Shown in pieces: positions 8,169 to 15,077 of a stretch of 18,041 nt of DNA. Under the pieces are notes generated by a model, which worked only from the letters and a program-made list of their open reading frames with translations, searched no databases and was not told where the DNA came from. The translations under genes and the position numbers were made by a program. The stretch is from an uncultured Eubacteriales bacterium (GTDB lineage: Bacteria > Bacillota > Clostridia > Lachnospirales > Lachnospiraceae). Location: contig CASEDW010000001.1 of the NCBI GenBank assembly GCA_949286775.1, forward strand, positions 1 through 18,041. The letters run 5' to 3'. The first letter of the stretch is position 1; each line of letters starts with the position of its first letter.

Positions 8169-9668
8169 TTAATCGAGCCTGCAGGCTTTCTTAAACTCTT
8201 CTATTTCTTTGCGCGTACCGGCTCTTTGAGCGGCACGTCTGTTATCTATGCTTATCTTTTTGAATACGCACAGCGCTCCGCATGATAAAATCATACAAAC
8301 GGCATAGACAAAAGCTATGCTGTCTTCACCAGTGTCTACCGGCGAAACAGTCGAAGAATTCGTTACGTTTGAAGCGTTTCCTGATGACGGCTGATTGCTG
8401 CCCGGCTGAACTGGAGCCGGCGTTGGAACCGGTTTGCTTGGCTGTCCTGTCGGCTTTGAAGTTCCTGTTCCTACTAAATCATGTCCTGGAATCGCGTAAT
8501 ATTCTATATCGTTTGACGCGTCATTGGCATTGTTTTCCTGTGAAAGCACTCTTGGAGCCGCTTCGTTTGTTCTTTCTGTTTCGTTCGCTGTTTCCTCAGT
8601 CTTGCCTGATATGTCTGTTTCATCAGTTATTTCAGCAGTGTTTAATGTATCGGTTTGACCTTCTGTTTCAGTTATCGACATAACTTCTTTAACTTCATTC
8701 AGATCATCGATATCATAAACCGTATTGCTGTCTTTATTTTGAACAGGAGGCATAACTGATTCAGGTTTAGAAACTTCCGGCTGATGAACCTCTGTATCAG
8801 GATTTTCCGGATTCACGATGTTTTCCGGATTTTCAGAGTTCTCAGAGTTTTCAGAGTTTTCAGGTTTTTCTGAATTGGAAGGTTCTTCCGGCGCTTCAGG
8901 ATTTTCAGAATCTGTCGATTCGTCCGGATTTTCAGGATTTACAGGCGCTTCAGGATTTTTGTCATCTGAAACGTCAGGCGTTTCCGTATCAGGAACCTCC
9001 GTCTCTTCCTCAGAATCTTCTCCTTGCGCTGCGTCAGTCTCTGTCTTATCTTCATCCTGAGATGGATCTGTCTCATTATCTTGTGTCACATCAGTCTTGT
9101 CCCCATCAGGAGTCTGATCTGTCTCAGTTTTATCCTCCTCATCAGCGTTTTCCTGTTTTTCAGATTCTTCACAGGCTTTTTCATAATCAGAGAGCAAAGC
9201 TACTCTGAGTCCGAGTTTTTCTATTTTTATTTCTTCATCCTCTGTAAGCTCTTCATCTTCGCACAGATTTACGACTATTACTTTAGATTTTTCTTCTTTC
9301 AGCTCTTCTTCAGCAATCTGATCAGCCTTTTTATCCGTCGTCTCTTCTGATTTTTCGTCCTGTTTATCAGCTAAAATCTCTTCAACGATATCATTTACTG
9401 CGTCAAGACTTTTTACCGGTTTTTCTTCTGAAAGTCCGTCATTTTTATCGTTGCCTTTTTCCCTGTCCCAGAAAACTGCCGGCGTTTCTTTCGTTATATC
9501 GGAAAGTTCATTTTCTCCGTCATGCGTTTCATTTTTAACCGCGTCCTTGCCGTTTTCATCAGTTACCGCGGTTTTATCCTGTTCCTGCGCCATAACAGCC
9601 GACGCGCTCAGCGATACCGCGAGCACAGCTGACGAGACAAAAGAAACGATCTTTTTGTACTTTTTCAA
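8169..9668 (-). CDS. Secreted acidic low-complexity surface protein, probably membrane or wall anchored
   Basis: Family not recognised. The 499 residues begin with a clear Sec signal peptide (KKYKK, hydrophobic 7-24, likely cut after AVMA at residue 27). Residues 65-90 contain GNDKNDGLSEEKPVKSLD, which resembles the opening motif of secreted parallel beta-helix proteins, but no beta-helix repeats follow. Residues about 95-400 are very acidic and rich in Glu, Asp, Asn, Pro, Thr and Ser, with short repeats such as SEN and NPENPD. A Pro/Ser/Gln-rich linker leads to SPVDTGED and one membrane segment, then a 28-residue charged tail. PVDTG resembles an LPXTG sorting motif, but the tail is long for a sortase substrate, so a plain membrane anchor is possible. 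The start is TTG at 9668, with GAGGGG upstream. It follows galE by 18 bases. Confidence 0.8.
   Translation of the reverse strand: MKKYKKIVSFVSSAVLAVSLSASAVMAQEQDKTAVTDENGKDAVKNETHDGENELSDITKETPAVFWDREKGNDKNDGLSEEKPVKSLDAVNDIVEEILADKQDEKSEETTDKKADQIAEEELKEEKSKVIVVNLCEDEELTEDEEIKIEKLGLRVALLSDYEKACEESEKQENADEEDKTETDQTPDGDKTDVTQDNETDPSQDEDKTETDAAQGEDSEEETEVPDTETPDVSDDKNPEAPVNPENPDESTDSENPEAPEEPSNSEKPENSENSENSENPENIVNPENPDTEVHQPEVSKPESVMPPVQNKDSNTVYDIDDLNEVKEVMSITETEGQTDTLNTAEITDETDISGKTEETANETERTNEAAPRVLSQENNANDASNDIEYYAIPGHDLVGTGTSKPTGQPSKPVPTPAPVQPGSNQPSSGNASNVTNSSTVSPVDTGEDSIAFVYAVCMILSCGALCVFKKISIDNRRAAQRAGTRKEIEEFKKACRLD
8800..8957 (-). repeat. Short Ser/Pro-Glu-Asn coding repeats in the surface protein
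   Basis: The DNA holds imperfect tandem units of 9-12 bases coding for SEN, PEN, NPEAP and NPENPD, clearest at 8818-8870 where SEN recurs three times in a row. Such repeats expand and contract by slippage, so the length of this stalk-like region may vary between strains. The spacing is irregular and there are no spacers, so it is not a CRISPR array. Confidence 0.7.
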
Positions 9669-9686
9669 AACAATCCCCTCTTTATT

Positions 9687-10706
9687 TCATTTAGTTTCAT
9701 ATCCCATCGGATTTTTACTCTGCCAGTTCCAGGAATCCCTGCACATCTCGGCAATTCCGTATTCGGCCTTAAATCCAAGCACTTCTTCCGCTTTTTTCGG
9801 ATCGCAGTAGCAGCAGGCGATATCTCCTGCTCTTCTCGGCTTGATCTCATACGGTATTTCGTGGCCGCATGCTTTTGAAAACGCCTTCACGATATCAAGA
9901 ACACTGTATCCGTGACCGGTACCAAGGTTGAAGATATCAACGCCTTCCTGTTTGTCCATATGTTTAAGCGCGAGAACATGGCCTCTCGCAAGATCACAAA
10001 CATGAATATAGTCCCTGACTCCGGTACCGTCAGGAGTATCATAGTCGTTTCCGAAGACTCCGAGCTTTTCAAGACGTCCTACCGCAACCTGCGCCACATA
10101 CGGAAGCAGATTATTTGGAATGCCCTTCGGATCTTCTCCGATAAGTCCTGACGGATGAGCTCCGATAGGATTAAAATACCTCAGAAGCGTCACTTTCCAT
10201 TCTTTGTCAGCATTCGCGATGTCTGTGAGCATCTGCTCTATCATCCATTTTGTCCATCCGTACGGATTTGTACATGTGCCTTTAGGACAATCCTCCGTTA
10301 TAGGTATTTCGGCAGGGTCGCCGTATACCGTGGCAGACGAGCTGAATATTATATTCTTAACTCCATGTCTTCTCATCACGCCGCACATATGAAGAGTGCC
10401 TTCGATGTTGTTTCTGTAATATTCGAGAGGTTTCTGAACGGATTCTCCGACTGCCTTAAATCCGGCGAACTGGATCACGGCGTCGATATCATGCTCTGAA
10501 AATATCCTTTCAAGCGCCTCTTCATCACAGATATTTTCCTTATAAAAACTTACTTTTTTTCCTGTTATCTCTTCTATTCTTTTAAGGGCGACCTCATTTG
10601 AATTTGAAAGGTCGTCTGCAACGACTACGTCAAATCCTTCATTCAACAGCTCCACGCAGGTATGACTTCCTATATATCCTGCTCCGCCTGCAACTAAAAC
10701 TTTCAT
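9687..10706 (-). CDS. galE: UDP-glucose 4-epimerase
   Basis: A 339-residue short-chain dehydrogenase/reductase of the GalE family, which interconverts UDP-glucose and UDP-galactose and may also act on the N-acetyl forms. The NAD-binding motif GGAGYIGSH is at residues 7-15, followed by the acidic VVADDLSNS. FSSSATVYG at 121-129 supplies the catalytic Ser, and Y149/K153 form the YxxxK pair in NPYGWTK. The GVRDYIHVCDLARGH region is typical of GalE. Length and start are normal: ATG at 10706, with GGAGA about 11 bases upstream. It begins 16 bases after the DJ-1-like gene and ends 18 bases before the surface-protein gene, suggesting shared transcription from the proC promoter. No other galactose genes are present, so a role in cell-surface glycan precursors is plausible. 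Confidence 0.96.
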   Translation of the reverse strand: MKVLVAGGAGYIGSHTCVELLNEGFDVVVADDLSNSNEVALKRIEEITGKKVSFYKENICDEEALERIFSEHDIDAVIQFAGFKAVGESVQKPLEYYRNNIEGTLHMCGVMRRHGVKNIIFSSSATVYGDPAEIPITEDCPKGTCTNPYGWTKWMIEQMLTDIANADKEWKVTLLRYFNPIGAHPSGLIGEDPKGIPNNLLPYVAQVAVGRLEKLGVFGNDYDTPDGTGVRDYIHVCDLARGHVLALKHMDKQEGVDIFNLGTGHGYSVLDIVKAFSKACGHEIPYEIKPRRAGDIACCYCDPKKAEEVLGFKAEYGIAEMCRDSWNWQSKNPMGYETK

Positions 10707-10722
10707 TTAAATCTGTTTCTCC

Positions 10723-11265
10723 TTATCTGTAAACCATTGACTTCGCAACTTCATCGGCTCTGTCTTCGCCCTGAAGGATTCTCACTATCTCGAGTCCAAA
10801 GTCAATGGCCGCTCCGGGACCTCTTCCTGTCGTGACGTTTCCGTCTGTCAGCGCTTTAACCTGCTGCACATCAGCGCCTTTTAAGTATTCTTCAAAGCCC
10901 GGGAAACAAACTGCTTTTTTGCCTTCAAGAAGTCCGTTTGTACCGAAAACCATAGGAGCCGCGCAAATTGCAGCTATCTTCTTTCCTTCGTCATGCTGTT
11001 TCTTAAGGAGGGCTATAAGCCTGTCATATTTGGCAAGATTCGTCGTTCCCGGCATTCCGCCCGGAAGCACCAGAACTTCCGCGTCATTGTAATCAGATTC
11101 ATCAAACATTATATCCGCCTGAATACTGATACCATGTGAACCTGTCACTGTCTTTGAATCCATAATTGAAACAAGCTTCACTTCAAGACCGCCTCTGATG
11201 ATGACGTCCGCTGTGGCGATCGCTTCTGTTTCCTCAAATCCTTCCGCTAAAAAAATATATATCAT
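10723..11265 (-). CDS. DJ-1/PfpI family protein (YajL/ThiJ-like)
   Basis: A 180-residue single-domain cytoplasmic protein of the DJ-1/PfpI superfamily. The nucleophile elbow is AAICAAP, with Cys at residue 101. The Glu that stabilises this Cys in DJ-1 corresponds to E14 in EGFEETEA, and LPGGMPG at 67-73 is the usual glycine loop. Bacterial relatives are annotated as oxidative-stress proteins, protein or nucleotide deglycases, or ThiJ; the true activity is disputed in the literature and cannot be set from sequence. The ATG at 11265 lies 4 bases after the proC stop, and its GGAGG sits inside the last proC codons, so translation is probably coupled to proC. Confidence 0.9.
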   Translation of the reverse strand: MIYIFLAEGFEETEAIATADVIIRGGLEVKLVSIMDSKTVTGSHGISIQADIMFDESDYNDAEVLVLPGGMPGTTNLAKYDRLIALLKKQHDEGKKIAAICAAPMVFGTNGLLEGKKAVCFPGFEEYLKGADVQQVKALTDGNVTTGRGPGAAIDFGLEIVRILQGEDRADEVAKSMVYR

Positions 11266-11269
11266 AATC

Positions 11270-12064
11270 TCACATCCTCCTGGATTTATCTGCCGCTTTT
11301 CTGACTGCTTTTATTACATCCGACCGAAACGCCGAATCTTCAAGAGAAGCAACTCCCTCGATAGTAGTTCCGCCCGGTGAACATACCATGTCTTTTAACT
11401 CTCCCGGATGTTTTCCCGTCTCAAGCATCAGTTTCGCGCTTCCAAGAACAGTCTGCGCCGCGAAATTATATGCCTGCGCCCTCGGCATCCCTTCAGCTAC
11501 AGCGGCGTCGGCGAGAGCTTCTATAAACATAAAAACAAAAGCCGGCGAACTTCCGCTGACGCCGACTACGGCATCCATCATGTTTTCCTTGACGACTTCG
11601 GCTTTTCCGAAACTTTCAAAGATTTCTTTTACAGCTTTAAGATCGCTTTCGGTTACATTTTCATTGACGCAGAGCGCCGACATACCTTCTCCTACCATCG
11701 CAGGAGTATTCGGCATCGTACGCACGACTTTCGTCTTTTTTCCGAATTTTTTCTCTATCCATAATAGCGTCTTTCCCGGCGCAAGAGTTACTATTATCTT
11801 CGATTCATCCGTGTCGTCTTTAATTTCGTTTATGACTTCTTCCATGTATATCGGTTTAATCGCGAGAACGATGATATCTGAGCATTTCGCGACGCGCTTA
11901 TTGTCAGGCTCAGCGATTATGCCCAGTTCATTTTTTATATAAGAAAGAGTTTTTTCTGTTACGGCCGACGCCATAATATCCTCTTTTGAAAAATTTTTCT
12001 TCGCAAGTATCCCGGAAATCATCGCTTTAGCCATGTTTCCGCATCCTATAAATCCAAGTTTCAT
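11270..12064 (-). CDS. proC: Pyrroline-5-carboxylate reductase
   Basis: A 264-residue P5C reductase, the last step of proline synthesis (1-pyrroline-5-carboxylate to L-proline with NAD(P)H). The N-terminal Rossmann motif is FIGCGNMAKAM at 5-15. The region around VVRTMPNTPAMVGEGM is the family's central motif, and the C-terminal dimerisation and substrate domain has GVSGSSPAF and CSPGGTTIEG. The length is typical. The ATG at 12064 is preceded by AAAGGTGAT. It is the first gene after a strong promoter at 12160-12188, and its leader of about 88 bases folds into a long hairpin. No proA or proB is near. Confidence 0.96.
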   Translation of the reverse strand: MKLGFIGCGNMAKAMISGILAKKNFSKEDIMASAVTEKTLSYIKNELGIIAEPDNKRVAKCSDIIVLAIKPIYMEEVINEIKDDTDESKIIVTLAPGKTLLWIEKKFGKKTKVVRTMPNTPAMVGEGMSALCVNENVTESDLKAVKEIFESFGKAEVVKENMMDAVVGVSGSSPAFVFMFIEALADAAVAEGMPRAQAYNFAAQTVLGSAKLMLETGKHPGELKDMVCSPGGTTIEGVASLEDSAFRSDVIKAVRKAADKSRRM

Positions 12065-12103
12065 ATCAGATCACCTTTATCTTTTATCATAAGACACGCT
12101 CCC

Positions 12104-12146
12104 AAAGGCCATGCCCGCCTGTAATTTTACAGTCTGCATTGCCTTT
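12104..12146 (-). promoter_or_regulatory. Structured 5' leader of proC
   Basis: Within the predicted proC leader, AAAGGC (12146-12141) pairs with GCCTTT (12109-12104), and inside that GCAT pairs with ATGC after one mismatch. An inner hairpin, CTGTAA/TTACAG (12119-12132), sits at the top. The stack takes up about half the leader and is not followed by a T tract, so it is not an ordinary terminator. It could be a cis-regulatory RNA, a stability element, or a binding site for a dimeric protein. I do not recognise it as a known riboswitch. Confidence 0.45.
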
Positions 12147-12159
12147 CATTGCTTGTTTT

Positions 12160-12188
12160 ATCATACTACAAACATTTTAAATTCTCAA
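12160..12188 (-). promoter_or_regulatory. Promoter of proC operon
   Basis: On the minus strand TTGAGA (12188-12183), a 17-base spacer and TATGAT (12165-12160) form a near-consensus housekeeping promoter. Transcription would start near 12153, about 88 bases before the proC ATG. It is the only good promoter found for the proC/DJ-1/galE/surface-protein series. Confidence 0.7.
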
Positions 12189-12229
12189 TAATTTTGTCTT
12201 TATTGTTTCAAATTTGTTTCGTTTTTATT

Positions 12230-13024
12230 TCATTTCTGTTCTGCGATCCTGCTGTTTTTTTCTTCTTCCATTTGTCTTATACTTACGCGCAGCCTCGCGT
12301 TTTCCTCCTGCAGAACGAGCATCTCATCTACCAGCGCTCTCCATCTGTCGCGGTATCGCCTGGTGAGTATCTCTGTTACATCTGACAAAAGCTTTACTTT
12401 TTCCATTACAACGCTTATCGCGAGTTCCATATCGTTGTATTTTTCTTTTGCGTAAATACACATAGGGAAAAAATATTCGCGCATCAATCTTACATATTCG
12501 TCTATCACTTTAAAAGAATTATTGTAAATCTCTTCTGTCGTTATGGCTATTTCGACGATCTTAATCATCAACGCGAATTTATCTTTCTTTATCTCTTCAT
12601 AATATCTCTCTTCTTCTTTTTTGCCCGACATTTTTCTGTGGGTCAATACGTCAACTATATGCATGATCTCATCGTTAAGATCAAATTCTGCAGCGAGTTC
12701 TTTTTCTTTTCCCGGAAAAGAAACCGCTTCATTTACGATATTTCCCAAGGCGCCTGTCAGGATAATGTCCATCTCGCCGTTGCTGACAGGAAGCTCAAGA
12801 TCGATAAGAAGCTTGCATACCCTAACCGCGTAAGCGTAATAAATATATGCGTCCTTTACTATGGAATAACCTTTTTGCGATCTTTCCATTAACAGCTTAT
12901 CGACTTCCGGCAGAAATCTTTTTGTTATCGTTAAATTTCTCTCATCGGCATATTCGTCAATAATGTAATATAATTTTTTTATCTCCGCCATTACTTCGCT
13001 CTTTTTTTCAGATATCTCATTCAT
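12230..13024 (-). CDS. Catalytically degenerate paralogue of the neighbouring HD hydrolase
   Basis: 264 residues; no ordinary database family recognised from the sequence alone. From about residue 65 to 250 it aligns without gaps, at a constant offset of 21 residues, to the gene just upstream (for example RVCKLLIDLEL against QVCRMIIDLQI, and YAKEKY against NAKRKY), so the two arose by duplication. The HD residues are lost: the first His is Y65, His-Asp is N95-I96, and the distal Asp and Asn are E158 and T162. The C-terminal 40 residues form a coiled coil (LQEENARLR). The frame could start at 13084, but the ATG at 13024 follows GGGAGGG and gives an 8-base overlap with the upstream stop, the expected coupling. 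A regulatory or subunit partner of the active copy is inference. Confidence 0.8.
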   Translation of the reverse strand: MNEISEKKSEVMAEIKKLYYIIDEYADERNLTITKRFLPEVDKLLMERSQKGYSIVKDAYIYYAYAVRVCKLLIDLELPVSNGEMDIILTGALGNIVNEAVSFPGKEKELAAEFDLNDEIMHIVDVLTHRKMSGKKEEERYYEEIKKDKFALMIKIVEIAITTEEIYNNSFKVIDEYVRLMREYFFPMCIYAKEKYNDMELAISVVMEKVKLLSDVTEILTRRYRDRWRALVDEMLVLQEENARLRVSIRQMEEEKNSRIAEQK

Positions 13025-13865
13025 GGAATGTCCCTCCCTCGTTCCAAAGCGTCTGCCACGTATGGCGCAAATGACTGTTTTCATCTCTTAAAATCTGCAC
13101 TTTTTTCTGAAGATCCTCTTCCGTTTCGGAAAAGCGGTCAGACAGAGCTTCCGACGCTTTGATCAGCGTAACCATCTTATTCTTAAACATCTGAATGTTT
13201 CTTTTTATTTCAGGATATTTGCGTTTCGCGTTCTCGCACATCGGAATATAGTACTTTCTCGTCTCGTCGGCGTATTCGTGAACCTTCCATAGCGACATAT
13301 TGTAGAGGTCTTCCACATTGTTTCCCCTGTCGGAAAGTTTTACCAGAAGCGCGAGCTTGTTGTTTTCTATATTTTTAAAGAACTCCTTTTCCTCTTCCTC
13401 GGTAAAATCCCATCTCTTTGAAACTGTCTTAACCGTATCGTATACCTCCTTGTCGAGATAAAAATCGGTATACATTTCCGTTCCGCCGTTTTCAAAAGGT
13501 ATATCCTCTATCATGTCATGGCAAAGCGCAGAGGCTATCAGTATATCCTCCTCTTTTTTTGTTATAGCGATCTGAAGATCTATTATCATACGGCAAACCT
13601 GCAGAGGATGTATCAGATACGGCAGCCGGTACATCTCTCCGTCTTTTACTATCATCGATTTTCTGTGAGCTCCATCGTGAAGTCCTCTTGCCAGAGGAAG
13701 CGCTATCTTTGTATTCCACATCCTGTTGGCGGTAGCATAATAATCCACATATTCATACGCGGAGCGTATCATCCAGAATTCGGACTGATCATACTTCAGA
13801 ACTTCAGGATCTATTTTTGACAATGTATCTTTAACTCTTGTTCGAAATTCGTTTCTCGTCTCCAT
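13017..13865 (-). CDS. HD-domain phosphohydrolase related to RelA/SpoT hydrolase domains (candidate small alarmone hydrolase)
   Basis: 282 residues. The central part carries the full residue set of RelA/SpoT-type HD hydrolases, which remove the 3'-pyrophosphate from (p)ppGpp. Seen: HDGAHRKS at 63-70 (family HxGQxRKSG), IHP with H86, CHDMIED with H116, D117, E120 and D121, and KLSDRGNN with D179 and N183. There is no synthetase or TGS domain, so it is hydrolase-only. N-terminal helices precede the domain, and the C-terminus is a coiled coil ending LRDENSHLR. A longer start at 13895 is possible, but the ATG at 13865 has GGGGGA just upstream and is preferred. The next gene is a degenerate copy overlapping it by 8 bases. 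The substrate is inferred; other pyrophosphorylated nucleotides are possible. Confidence 0.78.
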   Translation of the reverse strand: METRNEFRTRVKDTLSKIDPEVLKYDQSEFWMIRSAYEYVDYYATANRMWNTKIALPLARGLHDGAHRKSMIVKDGEMYRLPYLIHPLQVCRMIIDLQIAITKKEEDILIASALCHDMIEDIPFENGGTEMYTDFYLDKEVYDTVKTVSKRWDFTEEEEKEFFKNIENNKLALLVKLSDRGNNVEDLYNMSLWKVHEYADETRKYYIPMCENAKRKYPEIKRNIQMFKNKMVTLIKASEALSDRFSETEEDLQKKVQILRDENSHLRHTWQTLWNEGGTFHE

Positions 13866-13878
13866 ATTTATCCCCCGT

Positions 13879-13937
13879 AAAAAACAAGGCGGCATCTATC
13901 CATCTTATACAAAAGCATAAAATGACAGATTACCGCC
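13879..13937 (-). terminator. Long hairpin and T tract just before the HD gene (terminator or attenuator)
   Basis: On the minus strand GGCGG (13937-13933) pairs with CCGCC, ATCTGTC pairs with GATAGAT, and a further run of about nine AT-rich pairs closes on a TTTT loop, about 21 pairs in all with small internal loops. It is followed at once by TTGTTTTTT (13887-13879), a classical intrinsic terminator. It starts 11 bases after the stop of the CobL-like gene and ends 14 bases before the ATG of the HD gene, touching its ribosome binding site. It therefore either ends the CobL-like transcript or attenuates the HD pair. A TTGACT at 13946-13941 could be a -35, but no convincing -10 follows. Confidence 0.8.
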
Positions 13938-13947
13938 GTAAGTCAAA

Positions 13948-14850
13948 TCACATTTTTCTGGTTATTATCCATGGCGCAGGCTGTGTTTCAAATGTATGCT
14001 TGCTTGTCATCTTTGATACTATGATCTGCGTAATATCCGGCTCGCCGATTCCGAGCTGCGCGAATATCTCCTCCGTCTGTGCCGCCGTCTTAAAGTCAAG
14101 TGTATATATTACAAATTCCATATCAGGGTTGATGCTGAGCATATATTTCATTTCCTGTTCCATACTTGCCGAAGCTACAAGCATGGTAACGTCAGGAACA
14201 GGAAGTCCTTTCATCTGTTCTTCATCAACATGATCGATTATATTTATATTCTGTATTCCGAACTGGTTTACGTTTTCTTCGAGAGTCTGTCTGTCGCGCT
14301 TGCTGTATTCAACGGCTATGACAGTTCCCTCTCCCGCCATCATCGCGGCTTCTACAGCAATGGATTCGCTTGAAATGGCGCAGACATTTTTATGTTCGTC
14401 TATATGCATCTTGCTGAGGATTACTGCTCTGATCTCTGATCCCACATAGCGCACAGAACCGCTCGCGAAAACCTGATTGTCCATTCCGAATTTGAGCGTG
14501 CTTCTCGCTTTGTCGTTGATTATTATCATTCCGGCCGAAGCGTTTATGCCTCTGTTAAGCATATCGTAAACTTTCGCTTGTTTTATCTCGCCTTTCGGCT
14601 CGCTTCCTTCATTATATATAACTGTGCATTCTCCAAGTCCCGCGTTAAACATCTTGTAAAAAATATCAGGGTGGCCTGCCTCAGTAAATACAAGAACGCA
14701 ATTATGCGACTCTACCGTAGGAATCAGATTTTTATTTTTTCTTGTTATATCGAGGATCTTGACCTTTTCAAGATCGATATTTGTATTTTCCGCAAAATAC
14801 TTGAGCCATGCTAAAATATGCGAATTAGAAAACATATATTCTTTATCCAT
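13948..14850 (-). CDS. Degenerate CbiE/CbiT (CobL)-like protein
   Basis: 300 residues. Residues about 50-112 resemble the C-terminal part of CbiE-type precorrin methyltransferases (LVFTEAGHPDIFYKMFNAGLGECTV region). Residues about 125-210 resemble CbiT: VGSEIRAVILSKM, IAVEAAMMAGEGTVIAVEYS and ENVNQFGIQNI follow the family order. The SAM-binding glycine loop of CbiT (DIGAGTG) is replaced by AISSES at 158-163, without one glycine; E181 after the second strand is kept. The N-terminal glycine motif of CbiE is also missing. No other cobalamin gene is near, so a role in corrin synthesis is unlikely and methyl transfer doubtful. The ATG at 14850 is the only start in frame near AGGAG and has its own promoter. 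An unrelated Rossmann-like protein is the main alternative. Confidence 0.65.
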   Translation of the reverse strand: MDKEYMFSNSHILAWLKYFAENTNIDLEKVKILDITRKNKNLIPTVESHNCVLVFTEAGHPDIFYKMFNAGLGECTVIYNEGSEPKGEIKQAKVYDMLNRGINASAGMIIINDKARSTLKFGMDNQVFASGSVRYVGSEIRAVILSKMHIDEHKNVCAISSESIAVEAAMMAGEGTVIAVEYSKRDRQTLEENVNQFGIQNINIIDHVDEEQMKGLPVPDVTMLVASASMEQEMKYMLSINPDMEFVIYTLDFKTAAQTEEIFAQLGIGEPDITQIIVSKMTSKHTFETQPAPWIITRKM

Positions 14851-14882
14851 GATACATCATCTCCTTGCAAGCATTATTGAAT

Positions 14883-14912
14883 ATTATACACTCAGTGAGG
14901 CAGATACCGCAA
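14883..14912 (-). promoter_or_regulatory. Promoter of the CobL-like gene
   Basis: On the minus strand TTGCGG (14912-14907), an 18-base spacer and a perfect TATAAT (14888-14883) precede the gene. Transcription would start near 14876, leaving a leader of about 26 bases that contains AAGGAG. It lies downstream of the small RNA's terminator, so the gene is transcribed independently. Confidence 0.6.
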
Positions 14913-14999
14913 TATTTCTTTAATGCAGAAGAAAATATAATTTCTTCCACTTATTAATATTGCATTACATTATCGTTTGAATTATATTCAATCAAAAAA

Positions 15000-15032
15000 A
15001 GTAACCGCCCTCGCCAAAGGTTTGCGGTTACT
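15000..15032 (-). terminator. Intrinsic terminator of the small RNA
   Basis: A 9-base-pair perfect stem (AGTAACCGC with GCGGTTACT) and a 15-base loop, followed on the minus strand by six to seven T residues (14999-14994). The strength of this signal argues for a real RNA 3' end at about 14994. Confidence 0.85.
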
Positions 15033-15046
15033 CTGAACTAAACTTA

Positions 15047-15077
15047 GGGCTATCCATCATCGGATGGCACCTTTTTT
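15047..15077 (+). terminator. Plus-strand terminator overlapping the small RNA 5' end
   Basis: On the plus strand GCTATCC and GGATGGC form a 7-pair stem (one T-G wobble) with a 6-base loop, then ACC and TTTTTT (15072-15077). No gene on the plus strand ends here, so a convergent transcript, perhaps a lost or unrecognised toxin mRNA, is implied. The same bases form the 5' hairpin of the minus-strand small RNA. Confidence 0.6.

Noticed and set aside
8818..8957. CRISPR-like array
   Set aside because: The short units are irregular, lack spacers and translate as Ser/Pro-Glu-Asn repeats inside a secreted protein.
11388..11942. 184-codon plus-strand frame
   Set aside because: It lies wholly opposite proC, whose protein is unmistakable; the plus frame has no recognisable domain or ribosome binding site.
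12186..12205. CAATAA/TTATTG inverted repeat as a terminator after the HD paralogue
   Set aside because: The stem is only six nearly all A-T pairs and has no T tract; it overlaps the proC -35 region.
13025..13084. Longer start of the degenerate HD paralogue
   Set aside because: It would overlap the upstream coding region by 68 bases; the ATG at 13024 has GGGAGGG at proper spacing.
13948..14850. Functional cobalamin biosynthesis gene
   Set aside because: The SAM-binding glycine loop is missing and no cobalamin gene is nearby.
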